The translations under genes and the position numbers were made by a program. From Planctomycetota bacterium (GTDB taxonomy: Bacteria; Planctomycetota; UBA1135; GCA-002686595), in the NCBI GenBank assembly GCA_016872715.1, contig VGZD01000004.1, positions 1 through 64,000 of the forward strand: a stretch of 64,000 bases of DNA, read 5' to 3'. Positions 27,290 to 36,033 of this stretch are shown piece after piece. Below the pieces are notes generated by a model. The model did not search any database and was not told where the DNA came from. It saw nothing but the letters and a program-made list of their open reading frames with translations. How positions within the stretch are numbered: position 1 is the stretch's first letter; every line of letters begins with the position of its first letter.

Positions 27290-28144
27290 GTGAAGAGCAC
27301 GACCCGCAAGCTGCATGCGATGAGCTTCGACGTGGAGGAGTACTTCCAAGTCGCCAATCTCCGCGCGCATTTCCGACGCGAGGACTGGGACAGCGTCGAG
27401 CCGCGGCTCGACGTCGGCATGGAACGCATCCTGCGCGCGCTCTCGCAACACCGCGCCCACGCCACGTTCTTCTTCCTCGGCTGGATCGCCGAGCGCCATC
27501 CCAAGTGGGTCGCGCGCTGCCTCGAAGAGGGTCACGAGGTCGCGAGCCACGGCTACGAGCACCTGTTCCTGCAAGACCTCGGGCCCGAGCAACTCGACTC
27601 CGATCTCGAGCGCACCGAACAGGCGCTCGCGGCCGCCGGCGCGCCGCGCCCGATCGGATTCCGCGCGTCCACCTTCACCTTGACCCGCCGCACCTGGTGG
27701 GCCTTCGACACGCTCGTGCGACGCGGCTACCGCTACGACTCGAGCGTGCACCCGATCCGCCATCCGGTGTACGGCGTCCCCAACTTCGAGCCCGGCATCT
27801 CGCGCGTCGAGGCTGCGGGCGGGAGCGTGGTCGAGTTTCCAGTGTCCACCTACCCGCTCGCGGGCCGCAACCTGCCCTTCGGCGGCGGCGGCTATTTCCG
27901 GCTACTTCCGCTCGCGGTGACCCGCGCGGCGCTGCGCTCGTTGGAGCGAACGGGTCGCGCGGGAGCGTTTTACCTGCACCCGTGGGAGTTCGATCCGCAA
28001 CAGCCGCGCGTACGTGCTTCCGCCACGCGGCGCTTCCGCCACTACCTGAACTTGGAGCGCACGCTGCCACGCCTCGAGCGCTTGCTAGCCGAGTTCCGCT
28101 TCGGCTCGCTGCGCGAAGTCCTCGAGCACGAGGGCTGGCTCTAG
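27290..28144 (+). CDS. Polysaccharide deacetylase, PEP-CTERM/exosortase A locus subfamily
   Basis: A 284-residue NodB-like carbohydrate esterase (CE4). SFDVEEYFQVANL holds the catalytic Asp; ATFFFLGWIAERHP and HEVASHGYEHL supply the metal-binding His pair; GFRASTFTLT and NLPFGGGGYFRLLP, then YLHPWEFDPQQPR and FRHYLNLERTLPRLERLL, are the signature of the subfamily tied to PEP-CTERM loci. GTG 27290 is chosen (TTG 27281 and ATG 27320 are alternatives), placing the catalytic Asp near residue 14. It likely removes acetyl groups from the exopolysaccharide. It is last in the long rightward run and converges on the TPR gene with 11 bases between stops. Confidence 0.92.
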   Translation: MKSTTRKLHAMSFDVEEYFQVANLRAHFRREDWDSVEPRLDVGMERILRALSQHRAHATFFFLGWIAERHPKWVARCLEEGHEVASHGYEHLFLQDLGPEQLDSDLERTEQALAAAGAPRPIGFRASTFTLTRRTWWAFDTLVRRGYRYDSSVHPIRHPVYGVPNFEPGISRVEAAGGSVVEFPVSTYPLAGRNLPFGGGGYFRLLPLAVTRAALRSLERTGRAGAFYLHPWEFDPQQPRVRASATRRFRHYLNLERTLPRLERLLAEFRFGSLREVLEHEGWL

Positions 28145-28155
28145 CGCGCGGCGCC

Positions 28156-31100
28156 TCAGGGCTTGTTGCCCAAGAAGCGCGCCACGCCGGAGAGCGTCAC
28201 GAGCACGTTGCGTTGCAGTGGGTCGCTCACCAGACGCCGCGATTCCTCGATCACGGCGGCGGCCTTGGCTCGATCTGTCATGTCGTAGCGTCGACACAGC
28301 GCGAGCGCGTACAGCGTGCCGATCTCGCCGACCTCGCCCGGGCGATCGATCGCAGCGCGACCCTGCCACGCTCGCGAGAGCAGGTCGATCGCCTCGGACA
28401 CGCGCGCCGAGTTGCCTTGCATCAAGGCGCGCGCACGAGTCAGGGAGAGCGAGCGATCCTCAGCGGACGCACCGGCCAAGCGACGCGCGTCTTCGATGAG
28501 ACGCGCCACCGACTCGAACGGATCGCCGCGGCGCGCGGAGAGCTCGGCCAAGCGGCGCGCGCTCGCGGCGTCGGGGAGCATGCGAACCGCGGTTCGCGCG
28601 GCCTCGAACGCCGTGTCGAGCCGCGCAGCGCGCTCGTTGGCGATCGAGAACGCGCGCCACAGTTCGACGGATGCGGGAGTGTGGGCGAGCTCCTCTTGGA
28701 GCAGCTCGCACGCGCGCTCGGGTTCGAGCGTCGCGAGGAGTTCGGCCCATTCGATCGCACTGCCCGGACGCAGGTGTTCCAGCGGAGTCTGCTCGGCACG
28801 GCGGCGCAGATCCGCGAGCAGGGACTCCACGCGCGAACGGGCGCCGCGCGGATCGGGCGGCGCCTCGCGCACCGCCGCGCGAGCGAGCGCGAGTGCGGGG
28901 AGCGGATCGGTCGGGAAACGCCCGAGGAGGAACTCGATTTCGAGCTTGATCGTGCGGTCGAGCACGCCGGCGGAGCCGACGCGCGCTTCCTCGCACAGTG
29001 CGAGGAATTCCTTGACGGGCACGCTGTCGCTCTCGCCGCCGGTCGCGAGCTCCATCCCGGCGTGGAACGCCGCGAGGGCGCCCGCCCAGTCGCCGCGCTT
29101 GCGCAGCACTTGGGCGAGTCGGCGCTGAGCGGGAGCGCTGCGCTCATCGAGCGCCACGGCACCCTGCGCCGACGCGAGCGCCGCGTCGAGATCGCCGCGC
29201 TGCTCGGCGAGGCGTGCCTCCGCCACGAGCAAGTCGACCGTGGGCCGCGCGGGTGCGCCCAGCGCGGCACGCCGCTCCGCGACGACTCGCAGGAGCCGCG
29301 GATGGTCCGGCCGCCGCAGCTCCTGTTGCGTCACCGCCTCGAGCTGGTCCCAGCCGAGCTCGAAGCTCGGCCATGCCGCGACGAGCGCGCGCGCGCGAAC
29401 CTCGCCCTCGCGCGTGTCACCGAGCCACGCCAGACCGTGAATCGCGAGGTAGTTGGGCCAGAGGCTGCCGGGAACCGGCGGCTCGACGCGCGTGAGGTCC
29501 GCGATCGCCCAAGCCGTCCAGTCGGGATGCCCCATGGCGAGCAGGCGCGACAACAGTCGTCGCGGATCGCGCTCGATCGTCCCCGCGGCCGACACGCCAA
29601 AGCCCTCGGCGCCAGTGAGTTGAGTCGCTTCTTCTCGCGCGGCGCCCGCTTCGCCGCCGAGTGCGGCGAGCGACGCTGCGAGCAACTGCCACAGCCCGCG
29701 CTCGGCTTCGAGCGGCGCGGCCGTCGCCGCGGCGGACCGGGCCTGTGCGACTCGTTCGCCGAGGGCGGCTGCAGCGGCGTACTGCAGCGCAGCGGGCGTG
29801 AAGCCCGAATGGGAGAGCTCGACCACCGCGCGCGGAAGTGCGCTCCACTCGCGTCGCTCGACATGCAACAGCAGCATGCCGAGCTCGGCGGCCCCGCTCT
29901 CGTCGTAGGCGAGCGCGCGCTCGAGCGCCTCCTCGGCGAGTTCGAGCTCGCCGGCGAGCAACGCGACTTGCGCCTCGCGCACCAAGAGCGATCCCGTGCG
30001 CAGCTTGGAGCGCGCTTGCATGCGCGCCACGAGCTCCCGTGCGCCGTCCACCTCGCGCAAGCTGAGCATGTGATCGACGCAGCCCTGCAACTCGGGGCCG
30101 TCGACCTTCACCTTCGCGTCGAGCAGTCGCATGAGGCTCGACACGTGCGCGGAATCGCGCTTGGAGATGCCGATGTGCAGCGCGAGCGGCAGGGCGCGCG
30201 CGAGCACGTCCACGTCGGTGCTGAGCTTCGCCAGCGTCGCTTGAGCGCGTTCGAACTGGCCTTGGTCATAGAGCATCTGCGCCAAGAGCAGGTGACCTTC
30301 ATCGCCCAGACGCGCGACAGCGACCCGCTGCAGTCCCGCGACGGCTTCGCCCACTTCGCCTCGATCGCGCAGGTCTTCGGCAGCCCAGCGCCGTCCCAAG
30401 CCCTCCGGATCGAGTCGCACGAGGTCCGCGCGGAGCGGACCGTCGAGCACGTCCTCGCCGAGCGCGAGAATGCGCGCGAGCACGCGTTCATCGGGTCCGG
30501 CGCGCTCGAGCAACTCGCGCAACGCCTCGATCGCGTCGGCCGGAGCGTCGGCGGCCGCGTAGGCATCCGCCGACACCTCGAGCGCGGGCATCAATCCGCC
30601 AAAGGTCGTGAGCGCGCGACGAGCCAGCGCGAGGGCGAGCTTGGGCTGCTCGCGCTCCAAGGCGATCTCCGCCATGCGCACGAGCTCGAACGACGTGCGT
30701 TGACCGTCGGGAACCGAAAGGCCGCGCCGCTCGAGCGACTCGGTCTCCGCCGACAGATCGAAGTTCGAGCTCGCGGCCACCTGCGCGCCGCGCTCGCGCC
30801 ACAGTGGCTCGAGTTCCGCGCGCCGCGCGGGCGCCAAACGCAGCGCGTGGGCTGCGTCGTCGACCGCCGTCGAACGACTCTCGCCGCCTTGACGCCACTC
30901 CAGCTCCGCGAGGCGTGCCCAGGTATCGCCGACCTTTGGCGTGAGGTCGGTGCTCACGCCCAGCGAGCGCCGCAACGCGGCGAGTTCCGCCGCCTCGTCT
31001 CCCGCGGCGGCGTTGAGCTCGCCGAGCGTGCGCCATGCGAGCGCGAGCGCGCCCTCGAACGGCTCGACGGGCGGACGCGAAACGTAGCGCTGGAGCGCGT

Positions 31101-32220
31101 CCTTGGCCTCGTCGCGCTTGCCGAGCTTGAGCTGCGCGATTCCCAGATAGAGCCACGCGCTCACGCGCTGATCGTTCTCGCCCCACTGGCGCAGGTGGTT
31201 CGCGATCGGCGCGAGCTCGCGCCAGCGCTCCGCGTGGTACATCGCATCGGCCCACGTCCCGAAAAAGGTCGCGTCGGGAGCCGTGCGTCGACCGAGGTCC
31301 GGTGGCACGACCTCCATCGCCGCCTCCGAGCGACCCGCGTCGATGAGCAAGCGCATCAAGTCGCGCTGGTAGGGCCAGTGGCTCGAAAGCCACGGCGTGC
31401 GCACCAGACACAGTCCCAGATCCGCCGCCAGATCGGGTCGACCCGCATCGGCGAGCAGGCGCGTGTACGCTTCCATCGCATCGCGGCGCACCGAGCCGCG
31501 CATCGACTCCGCGATCGCCTCCGGCACCTGCGCGAAGAGCGCGCTGGCTTGGTCGAGCTCGCGCTGCGTCTCGCGGGCGCGGTCGCGATCCTCCGGAGCG
31601 AACAGCGAGAGCACCTGCTCGAGCTTGCGGGCGCGGGAGGGGTCGTCCGGCGCGAGCACCGCGATGCGGCGCAACAGCGTGTGCGTGGGCTGCGTCGCAT
31701 CGACGAAGGACGACATCCCCCCGCTCGCCTGCGCTGCCGACAGGTGCTCCTCCGCGAGTCGCACCAAGGCCATGGCACGCACGCCCCAGGCATCGGGCTG
31801 AGCGCGGTCCTGCGCGAGCACGCGCGAGGAGCGCTCGAGCGCCGCCGCGAGCTCTCCCGCGTCGAGGTCGACGGCGGCGAGCTGGGCTTCGACGGAGAGC
31901 GAACCCGGACGCAGGTGCGTGAGCACGCGCTCGAGATCCGCGCGCGCCTGCGCGTAGCCGCCGGTGCGACGGAGCAGCTCCGCGCGCGTGGTGAGCACTT
32001 CTTCGATCAGCGCGGGATCCTGCTCCTTCTCGGCGGCCTCGAGCGCGAGTTCGAGACCGCGCAGCGCGGCACGGACGTCGAGTTCCGGCCCGCTCATGGC
32101 GCCGCGCGCCTCGTCGAGCAGCGTGCGCGGGTCGGCATCCATGGCCTGCTTCCACTGGTAGCCCAGCCACAGGCACAGGACCAGCGCCAGCGCGGCGTAG
32201 ATCGCGGTCAAGGGTCTCAT
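28156..32220 (-). CDS. Very large TPR-repeat membrane-anchored protein
   Basis: 1354 residues. It starts MRPLTAIYAALALVLCLWLG, a signal anchor without a good lipobox (Leu precedes the only Cys), then is almost wholly helical Ala/Leu/Glu/Arg repeats of TPR type, for example WAGALAAFHAGMELA. No catalytic motif is seen. Predicted periplasmic scaffold. It is third in a leftward unit with a sensor-kinase-like gene and a sigma-54 regulator (31-base gap). XrtA loci carry a large TPR lipoprotein beside a kinase/regulator pair; this one is longer and is not a typical lipoprotein. Family membership is inferred. Confidence 0.85.
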   Translation of the reverse strand: MRPLTAIYAALALVLCLWLGYQWKQAMDADPRTLLDEARGAMSGPELDVRAALRGLELALEAAEKEQDPALIEEVLTTRAELLRRTGGYAQARADLERVLTHLRPGSLSVEAQLAAVDLDAGELAAALERSSRVLAQDRAQPDAWGVRAMALVRLAEEHLSAAQASGGMSSFVDATQPTHTLLRRIAVLAPDDPSRARKLEQVLSLFAPEDRDRARETQRELDQASALFAQVPEAIAESMRGSVRRDAMEAYTRLLADAGRPDLAADLGLCLVRTPWLSSHWPYQRDLMRLLIDAGRSEAAMEVVPPDLGRRTAPDATFFGTWADAMYHAERWRELAPIANHLRQWGENDQRVSAWLYLGIAQLKLGKRDEAKDALQRYVSRPPVEPFEGALALAWRTLGELNAAAGDEAAELAALRRSLGVSTDLTPKVGDTWARLAELEWRQGGESRSTAVDDAAHALRLAPARRAELEPLWRERGAQVAASSNFDLSAETESLERRGLSVPDGQRTSFELVRMAEIALEREQPKLALALARRALTTFGGLMPALEVSADAYAAADAPADAIEALRELLERAGPDERVLARILALGEDVLDGPLRADLVRLDPEGLGRRWAAEDLRDRGEVGEAVAGLQRVAVARLGDEGHLLLAQMLYDQGQFERAQATLAKLSTDVDVLARALPLALHIGISKRDSAHVSSLMRLLDAKVKVDGPELQGCVDHMLSLREVDGARELVARMQARSKLRTGSLLVREAQVALLAGELELAEEALERALAYDESGAAELGMLLLHVERREWSALPRAVVELSHSGFTPAALQYAAAAALGERVAQARSAAATAAPLEAERGLWQLLAASLAALGGEAGAAREEATQLTGAEGFGVSAAGTIERDPRRLLSRLLAMGHPDWTAWAIADLTRVEPPVPGSLWPNYLAIHGLAWLGDTREGEVRARALVAAWPSFELGWDQLEAVTQQELRRPDHPRLLRVVAERRAALGAPARPTVDLLVAEARLAEQRGDLDAALASAQGAVALDERSAPAQRRLAQVLRKRGDWAGALAAFHAGMELATGGESDSVPVKEFLALCEEARVGSAGVLDRTIKLEIEFLLGRFPTDPLPALALARAAVREAPPDPRGARSRVESLLADLRRRAEQTPLEHLRPGSAIEWAELLATLEPERACELLQEELAHTPASVELWRAFSIANERAARLDTAFEAARTAVRMLPDAASARRLAELSARRGDPFESVARLIEDARRLAGASAEDRSLSLTRARALMQGNSARVSEAIDLLSRAWQGRAAIDRPGEVGEIGTLYALALCRRYDMTDRAKAAAVIEESRRLVSDPLQRNVLVTLSGVARFLGNKP

Positions 32221-32251
32221 GAATGTCGGGGGCTCTTGCTCGCTGCGGGCA

Positions 32252-33697
32252 CTATGCGGACGCGCGCTTGGCGTGTCCAGCCGCGCGAGGCGCGCCGCAG
32301 GGGAAGTCGAGCAAGCCGTGCTTGCGCATCTTGTTGAACAGCGTTGCGCGGTTGATGCCGAGCAGCGCCGCCGCGCGCGCTCGACGGCCATCGCAGGCCT
32401 CGAGGGCGCGACGGACGAGTTCGCGCTCGGGCTCCTCGAGCGCGCGCTTGAGGGCGCCTTCGCCCTCGCCCAAGCGCGCGAGCGTCGCGGAAGTCTCGCC
32501 CAGGCCGAGCTCCGCGGCGAAGTCCTCGCGCCGCAGCATGGGGCCCTCGCCGAGCAACACGGCGCGCTCCACGGCGTGCTGCAACTGGCGCACGTTGCCG
32601 GGCCACGGTGCGGCACACAACGCGCCGAGGGCGCAGGGCTCGATCGTCCGCGCCGCTCGCGCATGTTCGCGGGCGAAGCGCAGCACGAACGCCTCGAGCA
32701 ACATGGGTACGTCGCCGGGGCGCTCGCGCAGCGGAGGGAGCTCGAGCGACACCACGTTGAGGCGCCAGAACAGGTCCTCGCGAAAGCGCCCCTCGGCCAC
32801 CTCGCGTCGAATGTCGCGGTTGGTCGCGGCGATCCAGCGCACATCGGCGCGGCGCGTGCGCGTTTCGCCGACGCGCTCGAACGAGCGCTCCTGCACGACT
32901 CGCAGCAACTTGGCCTGCACGTCGAGCGGCGCGTTGGTGAGCTCGTCGAGAAACACCGTGCCACCCTCGGCGGACTCGATCAGGCCGGGCTTGTCCTTGA
33001 CCGCGCCGGTGAACGCGCCGCGCGCGTGCCCGAACAGCGTGCTCTCGAGCAAGCTCGGCGGAACGGAGCCGCAGTCGAGCACCACGAACGGTCGCGGCGC
33101 GCGCGAGGAGCGCGCGTGCAGCGCGCGCGCGAGCATCGACTTGCCCGTGCCGCTCTCGCCCGTGATCAGCACGCTGGCCGTGGTGTCGGCAACGCGCTCG
33201 ACGACTTCCATGTTGCGGCGCATGCGCGGGTCGCGCGAGAGCGGCTCGCCCGCTTCGACGCGCGCGACGAGCGTGTCCTTGAGCCGCTCGTTCTCTCGGC
33301 GCAGCTCGCGCGCCGCCAGAGCGCGGCGCAGCGCGTGCAGGACATGGGCGGGGGACGTCGGACGCGACAGGTAGTCGAACGCGCCGCGTCGGATGGAGTT
33401 CACCGCGTCTTGAATGGTGCCGAACGACGCGATCAACACGACGTCGGGCGCGTCCGGCCGCGCGCGCAGCGAATCGAGCAGCGCGTCGCTTCCACGCGCC
33501 TCGGCCACCACGACGTCGGCGCACAGCTCTGCGTCGGTCCAAGTCTCGAGCGCATCGACCTGCCAGCCCTCGGGATCGAGCGCAGCGAGCAAGTCGTCGC
33601 GCTCGCCGCCGGGGGCGAGGCACACCAGCACGCGCACGCGCTCCGGTCGTCGATCGATGTGGACGCTCTCGCCCATGGCGTCGAGATTCTTCGACAC
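32252..33697 (-). CDS. Sigma-54-dependent activator with degenerate receiver domain
   Basis: 481 residues: receiver-like domain (about 20-130), AAA+ domain and Fis-type helix-turn-helix. The AAA+ part is intact: Walker A GESGTGKS (180-187), GAFTGA (227-232) for sigma-54 contact, Walker B VFLDEL, and an arginine-finger region. The receiver lacks the usual acidic pair; its phospho-acceptor Asp is replaced by Glu66 (VVVAEAR for the usual VVLTDIR), and the conserved Lys is Arg112 (DYLSRP). Glu can mimic phospho-Asp, so it may be constitutively active. Start is GTG 33697 or ATG 33676. Context and length resemble PrsR of PEP-CTERM systems. rpoN itself is at 41370-42797. Confidence 0.92.
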   Translation of the reverse strand: MSKNLDAMGESVHIDRRPERVRVLVCLAPGGERDDLLAALDPEGWQVDALETWTDAELCADVVVAEARGSDALLDSLRARPDAPDVVLIASFGTIQDAVNSIRRGAFDYLSRPTSPAHVLHALRRALAARELRRENERLKDTLVARVEAGEPLSRDPRMRRNMEVVERVADTTASVLITGESGTGKSMLARALHARSSRAPRPFVVLDCGSVPPSLLESTLFGHARGAFTGAVKDKPGLIESAEGGTVFLDELTNAPLDVQAKLLRVVQERSFERVGETRTRRADVRWIAATNRDIRREVAEGRFREDLFWRLNVVSLELPPLRERPGDVPMLLEAFVLRFAREHARAARTIEPCALGALCAAPWPGNVRQLQHAVERAVLLGEGPMLRREDFAAELGLGETSATLARLGEGEGALKRALEEPERELVRRALEACDGRRARAAALLGINRATLFNKMRKHGLLDFPCGAPRAAGHAKRASA

Positions 33698-33740
33698 TCG
33701 CTGGGGGCGCTCTTGAAGGGAACGAGCGCGGGACGCGCGC

Positions 33741-34961
33741 TCAGGCGAAGGGATCGAGCGGAGTGCCAGCGTTTTCCGCGCGCGGCGGCGCCGCTTGGGG
33801 CTGCGCGCCGGGCTTGCCAGCGCCGCTCTCGAGCGCGGGGACGTCGCCCGCGACGGGCGCGGCCGACTCCGCGCGCGGCAGCGTCGGGGCGAGGGCGGGC
33901 AGGCGCACCCGCAGGCGCACCTGCGCGGGGGCAGCGGCCTCGATGCGCACGCTGCCGCCCTGACTCTCGACGCCCACGCGCGCGGAGAGCACGTCGGCGG
34001 ACCACACCTGCGGCAGCGGCGCGCACAGGGTCCGCACGTCGTCGAGCGCCGCGTTGGAGAGCCCCGCGAGCGGGCCGGAAGGAAATTCCACCTGCACCTC
34101 GAGCTCGCCGCCTTCGACGAGCGCGTACAGCACGCGCACGGTGCCGCTCGCTCCGGCGCACAGCCGCGCGAGTTGCAACAGCGTCTCGAACGCGCGCGCG
34201 ATCACGGCGCGATCCGCGCAGGTGGGAAAACGCGGCGAGCGCGGACCGCCGGGCGTGCGAGCTTGCAGTCGCGGCTGCGTTCGCGCGCCGGTGGAAAGCA
34301 CGGCGAGTTGCTCGTCGATCAGCGCGACCAGATCGAACTCGTCGCGGCCGCGCGCGGGCGGCTCGAACAAGCTGCCGAGCGTGCGCGCGAAGTGCGTGAG
34401 CCGCCGGACGGACTGCGCCATGCTCGCCAAGGCCTGCTCGTCGCCGCTGCGACGGTCGAGCAGCAGTGCGTAGGCGCCTTCGAGGCTGCCGACGAGCGCG
34501 CTCAAGACCTCGACGTGCTCGCGCGCGAACAGCTCGGGCAGTGGCGCGCACGCGGAGGGGACTGGAGCGCAGGCCAGAGTGCGAAAATCCTGCAGGTCGA
34601 GGGGCCAGGGCATCCAGCGCGCCTGCGCCAGCGCGAGCAGGGCGCGCGCGGCGCGGCACGACGGGTCAGGCCCGGTGCCAACCAGGGTCCAGCCCGGTCG
34701 ACTCGCAAGAATCCGAGCCAGCCAGCCGATCTCCTCGGCGGTCCCATGCTCCACATGCAGCACCACGCGCACGAGCGGCGCACGCAGCGCCTCGAGCTCC
34801 GCGAGCGAGTTCGGCCGCAGCACCACGAGCGTCGGATCGAGCGCCGCGAGCACGCGCGCGTGGTCCTCCCGCTCGCGATGCGGCAGGATGGCGCAGGCGG
34901 GCCGTGCGGCGGCGGAGCGCGAGTGGGGGGTGCTCACGGGGGCGTCCTCACGGAGCGACAT
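33741..34961 (-). CDS. Degenerate histidine kinase-like protein
   Basis: 406 residues from ATG 34961; a GTG at 34937 has a better Shine-Dalgarno site (GAGGA, 7-base spacing). The middle (EHVEVLSALVGSLEGAYALLL) resembles a DHp helix. The C-terminal part resembles HATPase_c: AFETLLQLARLC sits where the N-box should be but lacks its Asn, and QGGSVRIEAAAPAQVRLRVRLP resembles the last strands. No G1 box is visible. It is followed by a Pro/Ala-rich tail. No membrane segment is seen, so it looks cytoplasmic. It lies 43 bases before the degenerate regulator gene, so they likely act as a pair without normal phosphotransfer. The kinase assignment is tentative. Confidence 0.6.
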   Translation of the reverse strand: MSLREDAPVSTPHSRSAAARPACAILPHREREDHARVLAALDPTLVVLRPNSLAELEALRAPLVRVVLHVEHGTAEEIGWLARILASRPGWTLVGTGPDPSCRAARALLALAQARWMPWPLDLQDFRTLACAPVPSACAPLPELFAREHVEVLSALVGSLEGAYALLLDRRSGDEQALASMAQSVRRLTHFARTLGSLFEPPARGRDEFDLVALIDEQLAVLSTGARTQPRLQARTPGGPRSPRFPTCADRAVIARAFETLLQLARLCAGASGTVRVLYALVEGGELEVQVEFPSGPLAGLSNAALDDVRTLCAPLPQVWSADVLSARVGVESQGGSVRIEAAAPAQVRLRVRLPALAPTLPRAESAAPVAGDVPALESGAGKPGAQPQAAPPRAENAGTPLDPFA

Positions 34962-34965
34962 CCTA
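34960..34965 (-). promoter_or_regulatory. -10-like box TAGGAT (in GCTAGGAT) at the leftward regulator operon
   Basis: On the minus strand GCTAGGATG overlaps the ATG at 34961. If it is a -10 element, the mRNA would begin near 34953 and translation would start at GTG 34937, which has GAGGA 7 bases upstream. This supports the shorter start of the kinase-like gene. Confidence 0.3.
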
Positions 34966-35048
34966 GCGCGCTCCACCACCACGGCCAGACGTCCAGCCCT
35001 TTCCGATGCTCCAGCGGCCAGTGTTTCGCCCGGAGGTCGGCCGCGGGT

Positions 35049-35054
35049 TAGCTT
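35049..35054 (+). promoter_or_regulatory. -10-like box TAGCTT before the GT2 operon
   Basis: TTAGCTT lies 13 bases before ATG 35068, in the 106-base region shared with the divergent regulator operon. Only a weak match to the recurrent GCTAnnnT box. Confidence 0.25.
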
Positions 35055-35067
35055 GCACGCCGCGCTC

Positions 35068-36033
35068 ATGGCCATGAACGTTCGTCCCGAGATCTCGATC
35101 GTCGTCCCCGTTTTCAACGAGGACGAGAGCCTCGAGCTGCTGTTGGCGGAGGTGCGCGATGCGCTCGAGCCCACCGCGCGCAGCTTCGAGCTGATCCTCG
35201 TGGACGATTGCTCGACGGACGGGAGCCTCGCGCTGATGCGCGCCTTGCGCGAGCGCGACGCGCGCGTGCGCGTGCTGCACCTGAGCCGCAACTTCGGCCA
35301 GACCGCGGCGCTCTCAGCCGGGTTCGACGCCGCGCGCGGACGCATCGTGGTGACGATGGACGGCGACCTCCAAAACGACCCGGCCGACATTCCGCGCATG
35401 CTCTCGCGCATCGACGAGGGCTTCGACATCGTCGTCGGCTGGCGCAAGGACCGACAGGACGGCTTCATCCTCCGCCGCCTGCCATCCCTCGTCGCCAACC
35501 GCATGATCGCCTGGCTCACCGACACGCCGATCCACGACACCGGCTGCACGCTCAAGGCCTTCCGCGCCGCGCTCGTGCGTCGCCTGCCGATCTACGCCGA
35601 GCAGCACCGCTTCCTCCCCGCCATGTCGCGCGGCAGCGGGGCGCGCGTGACCGAGATGGTCGTCCACCATCGCGCGCGCCGCTTCGGAGTCAGCAAGTAC
35701 GGCATCGGACGCGCGCAGCGCGTGCTGCTCGACATGTTCGCCATCACGCTGATCGCGCGCTTCGCGCGTCGGCCGCTGCACTACTTCTTCATCCTGTCGA
35801 TGCCCTTCGGCGTCCTGGCGCTCGCGTTGCTCGCGATCGAGGTCGACTGGCACGTCGTGACGATCGAGAACCTCCCGCAGTGGCCGTTCATGGCCTTCGT
35901 GCTGTGCCTGCTGCCCGCGGCGCACTTCCTGATGCTCGGGCTCTTGTCCGAGCTGATCGTCAACGCCGGCCGCGTGCACAAGGACAGCCTGCTGCAGTCG
36001 CACGACACCGAGCGTGGGGAGCACAGCGCGTGA
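35068..36033 (+). CDS. GT2 family glycosyltransferase (dolichyl-phosphate-mannose-synthase-like) with two C-terminal membrane segments
   Basis: 321 residues. GT-A fold: ISIVVPVFNEDESLELL, LILVDDCSTDGS, and the DxD motif in TMDGDLQNDP (Asp98 and Asp100). TGCTLKAFR and SKYGIGRAQRVLLDM are typical of polyprenyl-phosphate glycosyltransferases (GtrB/ArnC/DPM1). Two hydrophobic segments follow (around 235-255 and 275-300). It likely loads a sugar onto undecaprenyl phosphate at the inner membrane. Start ATG 35068 or 35074. The stop overlaps the next gene (GTGA), whose product is a sequence relative lacking the DxD. Confidence 0.92.
   Translation: MAMNVRPEISIVVPVFNEDESLELLLAEVRDALEPTARSFELILVDDCSTDGSLALMRALRERDARVRVLHLSRNFGQTAALSAGFDAARGRIVVTMDGDLQNDPADIPRMLSRIDEGFDIVVGWRKDRQDGFILRRLPSLVANRMIAWLTDTPIHDTGCTLKAFRAALVRRLPIYAEQHRFLPAMSRGSGARVTEMVVHHRARRFGVSKYGIGRAQRVLLDMFAITLIARFARRPLHYFFILSMPFGVLALALLAIEVDWHVVTIENLPQWPFMAFVLCLLPAAHFLMLGLLSELIVNAGRVHKDSLLQSHDTERGEHSA

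Noticed and set aside
34962..35067. Sigma-54 (-24/-12) promoter searched for here and in other gaps because rpoN and activators are present.
   Set aside because: No GG-N10-GC element with good flanking match was found by eye in any gap.
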